Of a stretch of 36,924 nt of DNA, positions 1 through 7,170 are shown in pieces. Position 1 is the first letter of the stretch, and each line of letters starts with the position of its first letter. Origin of the DNA: Ruminococcus sp. (lineage in GTDB: Bacteria; Bacillota; Clostridia; Oscillospirales; Ruminococcaceae); the NCBI GenBank assembly GCA_017543335.1, contig JAFYGE010000089.1, forward strand, positions 1-36,924, given 5' to 3'. Position numbers and translations under genes: made by a program. The notes beneath the pieces were generated by a model that was not told where the DNA came from, searched no databases, and saw nothing but the letters and a program-made list of their open reading frames with translations.

Positions 1-182
1 AAAAGGACAGGACCTCTGAAAAGTTCAAGGCTACAGTTGAAGAGACTAAGGACAGACTCGTTCCAGTATGGCTCACAGCTAATAAGGATGACTTCTCAGC
101 AACAGTAAACCGTCTTCCAGCTATCGAAGACATCGATTACGAGGTTGCTACACACCTTATCGTCGAGCTGTACTCCAAGTAA
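1..182 (+). CDS. rpsD: 30S ribosomal protein S4, C-terminal part
   Basis: This is the 3' end of a gene that begins before the window; the last 59 codons are present. The peptide ends in LIVELYSK, the typical C-terminus of bacterial ribosomal protein S4, and carries the LPAIEDIDYEVATHLIVE-type tail. S4 is a primary 16S rRNA-binding protein that nucleates small-subunit assembly and, in many bacteria, represses its own operon. It ends with tandem stop codons (TAA TAA). The next gene, rpoA, starts 60 nt downstream on the same strand, which is the standard Firmicute rpsM-rpsK-rpsD-rpoA-rplQ order. The identification rests on the tail sequence and gene order and is secure although only the end is visible. 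Confidence 0.95.
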   Translation, partial: KDRTSEKFKATVEETKDRLVPVWLTANKDDFSATVNRLPAIEDIDYEVATHLIVELYSK

Positions 183-242
183 TAAGCTGCTTGATACATC
201 AGAACTCGAAACATACACTAATTGTGAAATAGGAGGGTTTTT

Positions 243-1208
243 ATGCTGGAAAAAATTAATAAGCCTGATATTGATATTGTCGAGCTTAAAAGTGACGGCA
301 AATACGGTAAATTCGTTTTAGCACCGCTGGAGCGTGGATACGGAATCACACTTGGAAACAGCCTCAGACGTGTGCTGCTCTCCTCACTTCCTGGTGTCGC
401 AGTAACATCTGTAAAGCTTTCGGGCAAGGATGGTACTGTTCACCATGAGTTGTCAACTATTCCGGGCGTTAAAGAGGATGTGACAGAGATCATCCTCTCT
501 ATCAAGGGACTTACTGCTAAACTTTACGGTGAAGGTCCTAAGACAGTCTATATAGAGGCAGAGGGCGAATGCGAAATAACCGCCGGAGATATAAAAACCG
601 ACTCTGAGGTTAATATCCTCGATCCCGGTATGCACATCGCAACACTGGGTAAGGACGCTAAGCTTTATATGGAAATAACTATCGACAGAGGAAGAGGCTA
701 TGTTTCCGCAGAAAGAAACAAGAAGCAGATCAACCTCCCGGTCGACGTTATCGCCGTGGACAGCATCTATACTCCTGTTCTGAAGGTAAACTACACAGTC
801 GAGGATACTCGTCTGGGTCAGGTAACCGATTACGATAAGCTTACTATGGAGGTCTGGACCGATGGTACTATCTCCGCAAAGGAAGCTCTATCACAGGCAG
901 CTAATCTCCTTGGCGAGCACCTGAAGCTGTTCATCGACCTCTCAGAGGAAGCTGGACTTGCTGAAGTACTCGTGGAAAAGGACGAGAAGGGTAAGGAAAA
1001 AATCCTTGAAATGACTATCGAGGATCTTGACTTATCGGTACGTTCATTCAATTGCTTAAAGCGTGCCGGAATCAATACCGTGGATGACTTGATAAACAAG
1101 TCTGAGGAAGAAATGATGAAGGTTAGAAACCTTGGAAAGAAATCCTTCGATGAGGTTAAGGAGAAGCTCCAGTCACTTGGCTTCGACCTCAGCTCTGAAG
1201 AGGAATAA
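243..1208 (+). CDS. rpoA: DNA-directed RNA polymerase subunit alpha
   Basis: This encodes the 321-residue alpha subunit of RNA polymerase. The dimer is the scaffold for beta and beta' assembly and binds UP elements and activators. The N-terminal domain (about residues 1-230) carries the family signature [17 protein letters not shown] near residues 33-49. After a short charged linker, the C-terminal domain (about 248-315) contains [16 protein letters not shown] and [15 protein letters not shown], the helix-hairpin-helix that contacts DNA. The length is normal for the family. The start is set by a strong AGGAGGG ribosome site just upstream. It lies between rpsD and rplQ in the conserved ribosomal-protein operon and is presumably co-transcribed with them. 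Confidence 0.99.
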   Translation: MLEKINKPDIDIVELKSDGKYGKFVLAPLERGYGITLGNSLRRVLLSSLPGVAVTSVKLSGKDGTVHHELSTIPGVKEDVTEIILSIKGLTAKLYGEGPKTVYIEAEGECEITAGDIKTDSEVNILDPGMHIATLGKDAKLYMEITIDRGRGYVSAERNKKQINLPVDVIAVDSIYTPVLKVNYTVEDTRLGQVTDYDKLTMEVWTDGTISAKEALSQAANLLGEHLKLFIDLSEEAGLAEVLVEKDEKGKEKILEMTIEDLDLSVRSFNCLKRAGINTVDDLINKSEEEMMKVRNLGKKSFDEVKEKLQSLGFDLSSEEE

Positions 1209-1257
1209 ACCTATAACAGTGCACAATTCGCACTAATACGGAAAAGGAGTGAATACA

Positions 1258-1599
1258 ATGCCGGGTACAAGAAAGCTGGGCAGAACAACTGACCATAGAA
1301 AGGCTATGCTCAGAGGCATGGTAACCTTCCTTCTTGAGAACGGTCAGATCGAAACAACCGTTACAAGAGCAAAGGAAGTACGTGCAGTTGCCGAGAAAAT
1401 GATCACTATCGGTAAAAATGATGATCTGCACTCCAAGCGTCAGGTATATGCATATGTAACAAAGGAGAGCGTTGCGAAGAAACTTTTCGACGAGATCGCT
1501 CCTAAGTATGCTGACAGAAACGGTGGTTACACACAGATCGTTAAGATCGGTCCACGCCGTGGAGACGCAGCAGAAATGGCTATCATCAAGCTCGTTTGA
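1258..1599 (+). CDS. rplQ: 50S ribosomal protein L17
   Basis: This encodes bacterial ribosomal protein L17 (113 residues), a large-subunit protein near the exit tunnel. The N-terminus [21 protein letters not shown] and the internal [17 protein letters not shown] match the family closely. An in-frame GTG nine bases upstream (1249) would add three residues, but it overlaps the AAAAGGAG ribosome site at 1242-1249. The ATG at 1258 is therefore the real start and gives the canonical MPGTRKLG beginning. The protein ends in the usual AIIKLV tail. It is the last gene of the rpsD-rpoA-rplQ group and is followed at once by a strong intrinsic terminator at 1617. Confidence 0.99.
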   Translation: MPGTRKLGRTTDHRKAMLRGMVTFLLENGQIETTVTRAKEVRAVAEKMITIGKNDDLHSKRQVYAYVTKESVAKKLFDEIAPKYADRNGGYTQIVKIGPRRGDAAEMAIIKLV

Positions 1600-1616
1600 T
1601 CGAAATGATATATTTA

Positions 1617-1645
1617 AAGCCGTCCTTCGGGACGGCTTTTTTATT
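1617..1645 (+). terminator. Intrinsic terminator of the rpsD-rpoA-rplQ operon
   Basis: A nine-pair stem (AAGCCGTCC / GGACGGCTT) closes a stable TTCG tetraloop and runs directly into a long T-tract. It starts 17 nt after the rplQ stop codon. Confidence 0.95.
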
Positions 1646-1669
1646 TTTCTTTTTAATTTTTATAAACCC

Positions 1670-1698
1670 TTGCATTCCATTCGCAAATATGTTATAAT
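1670..1698 (+). promoter_or_regulatory. Predicted housekeeping promoter of yajC
   Basis: TTGCAT (1670-1675) and a perfect TATAAT (1693-1698) are separated by 17 nt. The promoter lies just after the rplQ terminator, so transcription would start near 1705 and the leader to the yajC start would be about 50 nt. Confidence 0.8.
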
Positions 1699-1757
1699 AA
1701 ACTTTGTATTGTGAAATGTTTATGAACGCCGCTGTTCTGCGGCAGAAGGAGACAATT

Positions 1758-2294
1758 ATGAAGAAAATTATCAGTTCCATTAGTGCTGCGGCATTGGTTA
1801 CAGCTGTGGCTGCTATGAACGTTATGTACGCTTTCGCTGAGGACGCTACAGAAGCTGCTGAAAAGTCTTCCGGCAATGCTGTAAGTGCCGGAGATATGTT
1901 CAAGAGTATGTTCTTGCCTTTGATCATTATGTTCGCTCTTCTCTACCTTTTCGCTATAAGACCTCAGAAGAAGAGAGAAAAGGAACAGAAGGAAATGCAG
2001 CAGAGCCTCGAAGTTGGTGACGAGATCGTTACTAATGCCGGTATCGTAGGTATCGTTATCAAAACAGGTGAGGACACAGTTGTTATCGAAACCGGCGGCG
2101 AAAAGTCTAAAATGCGTATCAAAACTTGGGCTATTACCGAGAACGTTTCCGCTATGGAGCGTTTTAAGGCTGCAAAGGCTGCTGCGGCTAACAAAAAAGC
2201 TGAGAAAGCCGGAATCGCTTCCGCTGAACTCACTGACGATGAGGACGAAAATAAAAAGTCCAAAAAAAATAAGAAAAAAGACGACGAAGAATAA
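1758..2294 (+). CDS. yajC: YajC, Sec/SecDF accessory subunit
   Basis: This encodes a 178-residue YajC-family protein, the small membrane subunit that associates with SecDF at the Sec translocon. The core is a transmembrane helix followed by the family hallmark FAIRPQKKREKEQKEMQQSL and then the VGDEIVTNAGIVGIV beta-rich cytoplasmic region (about residues 70-115). Unusually, a signal-peptide-like hydrophobic segment precedes the usual helix at residues 1-27 (MKKIISSISAAALVTAVAA, ending near YAFA). The C-terminal tail is lysine- and acid-rich low-complexity sequence. The ATG at 1758 follows AGAAGGAG at 1744-1751; the upstream in-frame ATGs have no ribosome site and lie at or before the predicted transcription start. 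A hairpin terminator follows the stop codon. Confidence 0.93.
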   Translation: MKKIISSISAAALVTAVAAMNVMYAFAEDATEAAEKSSGNAVSAGDMFKSMFLPLIIMFALLYLFAIRPQKKREKEQKEMQQSLEVGDEIVTNAGIVGIVIKTGEDTVVIETGGEKSKMRIKTWAITENVSAMERFKAAKAAAANKKAEKAGIASAELTDDEDENKKSKKNKKKDDEE

Positions 2295-2300
2295 AAAATC

Positions 2301-2345
2301 AAACCTCCGCATAGAATTTAAAAGATTCTTTTGCGGAGGTTTTTT
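2301..2345 (+). terminator. Intrinsic terminator overlapping the next gene's ribosome site
   Basis: An 11-pair stem (AAACCTCCGCA at 2301-2311 with TGCGGAGGTTT at 2332-2342) plus an inner AGAAT/ATTCT stem is followed by T2340-2345. The GGAGG within the 3' arm (2335-2339) is also the Shine-Dalgarno of the gene starting at 2346. Any read-through RNA would therefore fold its own ribosome site into the stem. Confidence 0.85.
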
Positions 2346-2744
2346 ATGCACCGTAAACATCAGTGTATCTGGACTTCTCTGCCGCTTAGTATAGCGGTTT
2401 CTGCGTTATGCGGTCTTTTATCTGTGGCAGCCGCTGGGCTGCTCTTTTCTTTTGTTGTTTTTGCACTCTTTAAAGATGTCAGCCTCGTAAGATATGCGGT
2501 TTATGCTGTTCTTGCGGCAGGTGCTGTCAGTTCAGGTTTTATATGCGGTAAGTACCGCCGCCGTCACGGTCTCGTCCTCGGAGCAGTCTGCGGCTGCGTG
2601 CTGTATCTGTTACTCGTTTTTGCTGCGTTAATTGCTGTCGGCAGCTTTACAAGTCCCACTAAACTGTTGGTGCTCGCCGCTGCCGGAGCTTTCGGCGGTG
2701 TCGTCGGAGTGAACTCCAAGCGGCCGAGGGGACTTAGGGAGTGA
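2346..2744 (+). CDS. TIGR04086 / DUF3792 family membrane protein
   Basis: This encodes a 132-residue integral membrane protein with four predicted hydrophobic helices (about residues 12-38, 46-66, 73-98 and 102-122) separated by short basic loops, including GKYRRRHG. The size, the topology and the position directly after yajC match the TIGR04086/DUF3792 family of Clostridia, whose function is unknown. The ATG at 2346 is preceded by GGAGG inside the yajC terminator stem. Earlier in-frame codons lie within that stem and are not credible starts. The gene converges on the dockerin gene with only four bases between the stop codons and no terminator between them. Confidence 0.8.
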   Translation: MHRKHQCIWTSLPLSIAVSALCGLLSVAAAGLLFSFVVFALFKDVSLVRYAVYAVLAAGAVSSGFICGKYRRRHGLVLGAVCGCVLYLLLVFAALIAVGSFTSPTKLLVLAAAGAFGGVVGVNSKRPRGLRE

Positions 2745-2748
2745 CATA

Positions 2749-4392
2749 TCAGAATAAATCGTATATTGCCACTTGGTCGTCAACGTCAACAGTACCGTCT
2801 CCATTTACATCAGCAAGAGTAATATCTGGAATCGAGTATTCAAAGGTAATATATTTGCTTATGCAATCTGCGTCAGCTTTATTGATTTTACCGTCCATGT
2901 TTACATCACCAACTGAATATTCGCATACAGGTGTTTGAGTTGGAATATCATAGTTGCATCTGGAAGAAGATATGCTAATATTCCATGAGCTATGTCCTGA
3001 TGCACATTTTTTTATGTCTGTGTCGGATTTTAGAAAGTGAGAATATTTTGTTGTTGATGACTGACCATCATGGCAGGCATCAACATGGAAATATCTGCTA
3101 CCAATTCTTACCATAGTCCAGGCATGAGTAGAAGACCCTAAATAATATGCTTCAATACCAGCTTCACGGAGAAGAAGTGTTAATGCTCTTGCATAGCCTA
3201 CACAAACAGTTGTATCTCTCATAAAAACAGATGAATCTACATGACATTCAGATGATGGATCTGGAATAAGTTTCTTTTCGTTATTCGGATCTGGAATATA
3301 TGCGTAGTCAACTTTATTGCAAACCCAGTCGTGAAGTTTTCTTAATTTCTGAGCATCAGTTGTGCAGCCAGCAGTTTCTTTTCTTACGACATCTTTTATC
3401 ATAAAATCAAGGTATTCATCGTAGAATGAAACATGTTCATTATCTAATGCAGCAAAATTAAGCTTGATATAAGGTTCAAATTTTGAATTAAAATATAACT
3501 TACCATTCGAATCTTTCTTCAATATTTGAATGTTATTTATTGTTTTAAGATTTGGACAATATCCTAAAGCACCATTTCTGAAAGTAGCTTGAACGCTGTT
3601 TGTGTTGAGTGTTACATTGGTGATCTTATTACAATTTCTAAAAATGGATTTACCAATCTCGCCAGTGCATCTTATAGTAGCTCTTTTTAGTTGTGTACAA
3701 TTTTCAAATGCGTAATCTCCGATGTATGTTAATGTATCTGGAAGTGTAACAGAGGTTAATTTTGTATTAGAGAATGCATTATGATCGATTTCTTTAAGAC
3801 TTGCTGGGAAAGATACAGATGTTATACATGTATTAGCAAAAGCATATGATTCTATTTTTTTCAGTTTTTCGGGAAAGTTTAAAGAAGTCAAGCCAGATTT
3901 TTTAAATGCATTATTGCATATTTCTTCAAGTGTTGACGGAAAAGAAATATTTGTAAGCTTTATAGTTCCGTAGAAAGCTTTATTTCCAATTTTCTTGATA
4001 CCGGAAGGAAGATTTACATTGGTAAGGTTTGCAGCGTTGCAGAAAGCTAATTTAGGTATTTCAGTTACACTGCTTGGTACAGATATAGATGTTGCCATAT
4101 TATTATTTTGAAATAGCGATGTTTTGAGTGCAGTTACCGTATATGTTTTGTTTGAATTAGTATCTTTTACTTTGCCTGGTATAGTTATTATAGTGCCATT
4201 TCCTTTATATTTTGTGATTATAGCAGTATTATCTGGCTGAATCTCAAATTCCCAGTCTCCGTAGGAAATAGCTGCTTCAGCAACTATAGTGTTTGTTGGA
4301 ATAATGCTGTTGATAACGCTATTATTGGAAGCTGCTGCACCAGTAATAAGAGTAAAAGCTAAAATAGAAGCCGCAATTTTTTTACAATTCAT
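2749..4392 (-). CDS. Secreted LRR / transglutaminase-like / dockerin protein
   Basis: This encodes a 547-residue exported, probably cellulosome-associated protein. Residues 1-22 form a signal peptide. About residues 80-290 contain BspA-type (LRR_5) repeats of the form LTSVTLPDTLTYIGDYAF. About 330-445 is a transglutaminase-like domain with a likely catalytic triad Cys397 (TTVCVGYAR), His423 (THAW) and Asp438 (FHVDA). Residues 494-547 are a dockerin with two calcium-loop motifs, DVNMDGKIN and DVNGDGTVD. By family knowledge the dockerin would dock the protein to a cohesin-bearing scaffoldin, while the other domains suggest protein binding and protein cleavage or cross-linking; this is inferred. 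AAGGAG precedes the ATG. The gene is visibly richer in A and T than its neighbours, consistent with transfer or different expression. No cohesin gene is in the window. Confidence 0.93.
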   Translation of the reverse strand: MNCKKIAASILAFTLITGAAASNNSVINSIIPTNTIVAEAAISYGDWEFEIQPDNTAIITKYKGNGTIITIPGKVKDTNSNKTYTVTALKTSLFQNNNMATSISVPSSVTEIPKLAFCNAANLTNVNLPSGIKKIGNKAFYGTIKLTNISFPSTLEEICNNAFKKSGLTSLNFPEKLKKIESYAFANTCITSVSFPASLKEIDHNAFSNTKLTSVTLPDTLTYIGDYAFENCTQLKRATIRCTGEIGKSIFRNCNKITNVTLNTNSVQATFRNGALGYCPNLKTINNIQILKKDSNGKLYFNSKFEPYIKLNFAALDNEHVSFYDEYLDFMIKDVVRKETAGCTTDAQKLRKLHDWVCNKVDYAYIPDPNNEKKLIPDPSSECHVDSSVFMRDTTVCVGYARALTLLLREAGIEAYYLGSSTHAWTMVRIGSRYFHVDACHDGQSSTTKYSHFLKSDTDIKKCASGHSSWNISISSSRCNYDIPTQTPVCEYSVGDVNMDGKINKADADCISKYITFEYSIPDITLADVNGDGTVDVDDQVAIYDLF

Positions 4393-4705
4393 AATAATTC
4401 TCCTTATAGATAATAAAATAGATTTTGAGTAAATAAGAGATGTAGGAACATACAGGAAAGCTATTCAGGGGCTTTTATGAAGATATGTGACATAAAAAAG
4501 TACCTCCTTTCATAAAAATAGTGGGATATCTATAAACATATACGTTGGGAATCGACAAAGTGTTGCAAATATGTGGGGGAAAATATTTCTTGAAAGAGAA
4601 AAAGAGTAACGTCTATAATATAAACAACTGGGTGACGGTTTTCAGTGCACTTTCAAATAAAAAAATATTTTTAATTATATAATAGTTCAAAAGCAGGGAA
4701 AAAGA
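4393..4705. other. AT-rich leader/intergenic region upstream of the dockerin gene
   Basis: About 310 nt lie between the dockerin gene and the ybaK terminator, with no credible long ORF. The region holds one 10-codon ORF with a near-perfect ribosome site (4461-4493, minus strand). It should also hold the promoter for the minus-strand dockerin gene, but I could not assign clear -35 and -10 boxes. The transcript leader is likely to be long. Confidence 0.6.
4461..4493 (-). CDS. Possible 10-residue leader peptide
   Basis: On the minus strand AAAGGAGGTA (4501-4510) sits at ideal distance before ATG at 4493. The frame encodes MSHIFIKAPE and then a stop. It lies about 70 nt upstream of the dockerin gene start. 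The ribosome site is stronger than that of most full genes nearby. No run of a single amino acid is present, so ordinary amino-acid attenuation is not obvious. It could be a translated upstream ORF controlling the downstream gene, the stub of a decayed gene, or chance. Confidence 0.4.
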   Translation of the reverse strand: MSHIFIKAPE

Positions 4706-4729
4706 AAAAGAGTGCCGAAGCACTCTTTT
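4692..4729 (-). terminator. Intrinsic terminator of the holB-ricT-queH-ybaK side
   Basis: On the minus strand a 10-pair stem (4706-4715 with 4720-4729, arms AAAAGAGTGC / GCACTCTTTT) closes a TTCG loop and runs into a T-rich tract. It begins nine bases after the ybaK stop codon. Confidence 0.9.
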
Positions 4730-4738
4730 GAATTGATA

Positions 4739-5215
4739 TTAAAGCACAATATCCTCAAACTTTCCATTTATCGCCTTAACGAGGTCATTTGGTGAGAGTT
4801 TTATCTGAGTACCGATACGGCCGCCGCTGATGAAGAAGGAGTCCAAAGGCAAAGCGGAGATATGAACGACAGTCAAGAACTGTTTTTTCATACCGATAGG
4901 AGTACATCCGCCACGGACGTAGCCTGTAACTTTAGTAATATCCTTTACGTGGAGCAGTTCGACGGATTTTTCACCGACGCTTTTAGCGGCTTTTTTGAGG
5001 TCGAGCTCGGAGGCTACGGGGAGCAGAAAGCAATAGTAGTTACCGGTTTTGCCATGAGCGACGAGTGTCTTGAAGGTCACATCGAGCGGCTGACCGAGTT
5101 GCTGAGCGGTATGTATACCGTCGATGAACTCATCGCACTCATATGTTTGAATGGAGTAATCGATTTTATTTTTATCGAGGAAACGCATAGCGTTAGTTTT
5201 AAGTTCTTTAGCCAT
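4739..5215 (-). CDS. ybaK: YbaK/EbsC-family aminoacyl-tRNA deacylase
   Basis: This encodes a 158-residue YbaK/EbsC-family protein. Members hydrolyse mischarged tRNA, classically Cys-tRNA(Pro), in trans after prolyl-tRNA synthetase errors. Recognisable family segments include HTAQQLGQPLDVTFKTLV near residues 35-52, ASELDLKKAAKSVGEKSV near 69-86, and GYVRGGCTPIGMKKQ near 98-112, which contains the GGxxPxG-type loop expected around the active site. The C-terminus has SGGRIGTQIKLSPNDLV. The length is normal. Its start overlaps the end of queH by eight bases on the same strand, so the two are probably translationally coupled. A strong terminator follows. The exact tRNA substrate cannot be read from sequence alone. 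Confidence 0.92.
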   Translation of the reverse strand: MAKELKTNAMRFLDKNKIDYSIQTYECDEFIDGIHTAQQLGQPLDVTFKTLVAHGKTGNYYCFLLPVASELDLKKAAKSVGEKSVELLHVKDITKVTGYVRGGCTPIGMKKQFLTVVHISALPLDSFFISGGRIGTQIKLSPNDLVKAINGKFEDIVL

Positions 5216-5855
5216 TTTGAATTGCCCTTTCAGCTCTGAGTTTATCGCTGTTGATCTTACTGAACACGCAGCCGCAGTAATTTTGTCTATAGAGGTTAAA
5301 CTGTTTAGAGAGTTCTATGGAGTGTTTATAGCCCTCATGTTTTTTGAAGTCAGAGAAGAGGTAAGGAACGCCGAATTCCTGAGCTATCGAGCCGCCGCAC
5401 TCGTTGATGAAGGAGCAGTCTTTATGCGGACTGATAGTCAGGGTAGTGGTGAAGAAGTCGCAGCCGAGCTGTTTTGCTTTAGCCGCAGAAGTACGGAGTC
5501 TCAGCTCAATGCATTTCTGACATCTTTCGCCACGTTCGGGGAGGTCTTCGAGACCTTTTGCGAGCTGATAGAAAGGTTCAGGGTCATAAGCATCTTCCAG
5601 CACCTCAATATCGAGATTCATTTCACGGACGAGTCTTTTTAGTTCATCTCTGCGAAACTCATATTCAGACTGCGGAGCGATATTGGGGTTATAGAAATAG
5701 AGGGTGATGCGGAAAAAGTCAGCGATATATGAGAGAGTATGACTGCTGCAAGGAGCACAGCAGGCATGGAGCAGCAGGGAAGGTCTGTCGCCGGAGCGTT
5801 TGAGCTCAGCGAGTTTTTCGTCGAGCAATCTGCCGTAGTTGACTTTCTGCTGCAT
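5208..5855 (-). CDS. queH: Epoxyqueuosine reductase QueH
   Basis: This encodes a 215-residue QueH (DUF208) protein, the cobalamin-independent enzyme that reduces epoxyqueuosine to queuosine in tRNA, the last step of queuosine formation. The signature HACCAPCSSH is at residues 30-39 (Cys32, Cys33, Cys36). Further conserved cysteines are Cys112 and Cys115 (RCQKC) and Cys194 and Cys196 (YCGCVFS), as expected for an iron-sulfur enzyme with a redox cysteine pair. The length matches the family. The start codon overlaps the ricT stop by one base (TAATG) and the stop overlaps ybaK by eight bases, so the three form an operon. Both queH and ybaK act on tRNA quality. No other queuosine gene is in the window. 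Confidence 0.95.
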   Translation of the reverse strand: MQQKVNYGRLLDEKLAELKRSGDRPSLLLHACCAPCSSHTLSYIADFFRITLYFYNPNIAPQSEYEFRRDELKRLVREMNLDIEVLEDAYDPEPFYQLAKGLEDLPERGERCQKCIELRLRTSAAKAKQLGCDFFTTTLTISPHKDCSFINECGGSIAQEFGVPYLFSDFKKHEGYKHSIELSKQFNLYRQNYCGCVFSKINSDKLRAERAIQNG

Positions 5856-6721
5856 TATTTATCCTCTAAATTTTTGAGAGCTTTCAGCTCATCTTTGTTG
5901 AGTTTAATGTTGCCGTCTTTGAGGAGTTTTACCTCGCTTCTGTCGAGAGTAGCAGGGACCTCAGATTTTTCAGTTTTAACTCTGAGCTTGCCGGTGATGA
6001 GGTTAACGTCCTCAACTCTGCCCTTGTCGCCGTCCGGAGTAACAACGATAGCACCGATTTTAGGAGTTATCTTCAGCAATTCCTCGTAGACATTCTGTTC
6101 ATTTTTAAGGCAGCACATAAGTCTGCCGCAGGTACCTGAGATTTTAGTAGGATTAAGGGAAAGACCCTGTTCCTTAGCCATTTTAATGGAAACGGGCTGG
6201 AAGTCGCCCATATAGCCTTTACAGCAGAACTCTCTGCCGCAGATGCCGAGACCGCCGAGAATTTTAGCCTCATCTCTGACACCTATCTGGCGGAGTTCGA
6301 TACGTGTGCGGAACACAGCAGCGAGGTCTTTTACGAGCTCACGGAAGTCGACACGATTTTCGGCAGTAAAATAGAAGAGGAGCTTATTGTTATCGAACGT
6401 ACACTCAACATCCACGAGGTGCATATTGAGCTTACGGAAAGCGATTTTCTCCTCGCAGACAGCGAAAGCGTCTTTCTCACGCTGTTTATTTTGTTCGACA
6501 GTTTTCATATCGGCAGGGGTAGCGATACGGATGATAGGTTTGAGTGGAGAAGTGATTTGCTCGTCGTCGATATTGCGGTTAGCGATAACGACCTCGCCGC
6601 ACTCGACACCACGGACAGTTTCCACAATAGCGTGATCTCCCACATTAGCCTGAATGCCGTCAGGGGAGAAGTAGTATATTTTTCCGACGCTTTTAAAGCG
6701 TACTCCGACAATTTCTTTCAT
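5855..6721 (-). CDS. ricT: PSP1-domain protein RicT (YaaT)
   Basis: This encodes a 288-residue RicT/YaaT protein. In Bacillus subtilis RicT forms the RicAFT (Y) complex that binds iron-sulfur clusters, assists RNase Y-dependent mRNA maturation and affects sporulation and competence. The PSP1 domain covers about residues 60-145. The conserved cysteine region GGLGICGREFCCKGY and GTCGRLMCCL follows at about 155-205. A basic and acidic C-terminal tail ends the protein. AAGGAG lies just before the ATG. In many Firmicutes ricT directly follows holB; here repeat element A separates them, and no good promoter is visible in the remaining 45 nt, so its transcription is a puzzle. Confidence 0.95.
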   Translation of the reverse strand: MKEIVGVRFKSVGKIYYFSPDGIQANVGDHAIVETVRGVECGEVVIANRNIDDEQITSPLKPIIRIATPADMKTVEQNKQREKDAFAVCEEKIAFRKLNMHLVDVECTFDNNKLLFYFTAENRVDFRELVKDLAAVFRTRIELRQIGVRDEAKILGGLGICGREFCCKGYMGDFQPVSIKMAKEQGLSLNPTKISGTCGRLMCCLKNEQNVYEELLKITPKIGAIVVTPDGDKGRVEDVNLITGKLRVKTEKSEVPATLDRSEVKLLKDGNIKLNKDELKALKNLEDK

Positions 6722-6766
6722 AAGAACTCCTTGTAATTTATTTCAGCAATTAAAAAATAAAATTTT

Positions 6767-7155
6767 AAAAACCGGCGGAGCCGGCATTAAGGGATTCTCA
6801 AGGGTTCACAATCCTTGAGCGGGAAGGTGTGCGAGGTTACCCCTACCAGCGGTAGGGGATGTCAGCTTGCTGACAGGGGTGGCTGGACCCGATTAGGGTG
6901 GGCAGAGCCCTTCCTAAGAAGCAGTCCAGCGAGCAAGGCAACGCTGGACGGACGGCTCGCATCGCTCGCCCCAGCTTGACTGGCATAGTTACTTTCGTCG
7001 GTCAAGCCGAGGGAAGCGATGCGGAACGTCCGTAAAACTTCGCTTCGCTGGTTTTACTACTTCTCAGGGGGACGCTGTCCCCCTCGGTCACCTCCTGCCA
7101 AAGGGATAATAATCCCTTTGGAATCCCGTTATTGACCGGCTTCGCCGGCTTTTTA
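6767..7155. repeat. Modular hairpin repeat element, copy A
   Basis: This roughly 390 nt non-coding element lies between holB and ricT, starting (minus-strand sense) 16 nt after the holB stop. It begins and ends with short hairpins ACCGGC/GCCGGC around GGA or TTC. The left arm has a CTCAAGG stem, then CCCCTACC/GGTAGGGG and GTCAGC/GCTGAC hairpins, GGGC-AGA-GCCC, and GTCCAGCG/CGCTGGAC. The centre has CCAG-CTTGA-CTGG and TCGG-TCAAG-CCGA. The right arm has a GTAAAAC/GTTTTAC hairpin, GGGGGAC/GTCCCCC and CCAAAGGGAT/ATCCCTTTGG. Copies B-F share this architecture. The T-run outside each end suggests a terminator facing outward on each strand. Confidence 0.92.
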
Positions 7156-7170
7156 TTCTTTTTTTATTTT

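Noticed and set aside
1249-1257. Upstream GTG start for rplQ
   Set aside because: It overlaps the AAAAGGAG ribosome site; the ATG at 1258 gives the canonical MPGTRKLG start.
6767-7155. Group II intron or insertion sequence
   Set aside because: No reverse transcriptase or transposase frame, no target-site duplication that I could see, and the ends are hairpins rather than simple terminal repeats.
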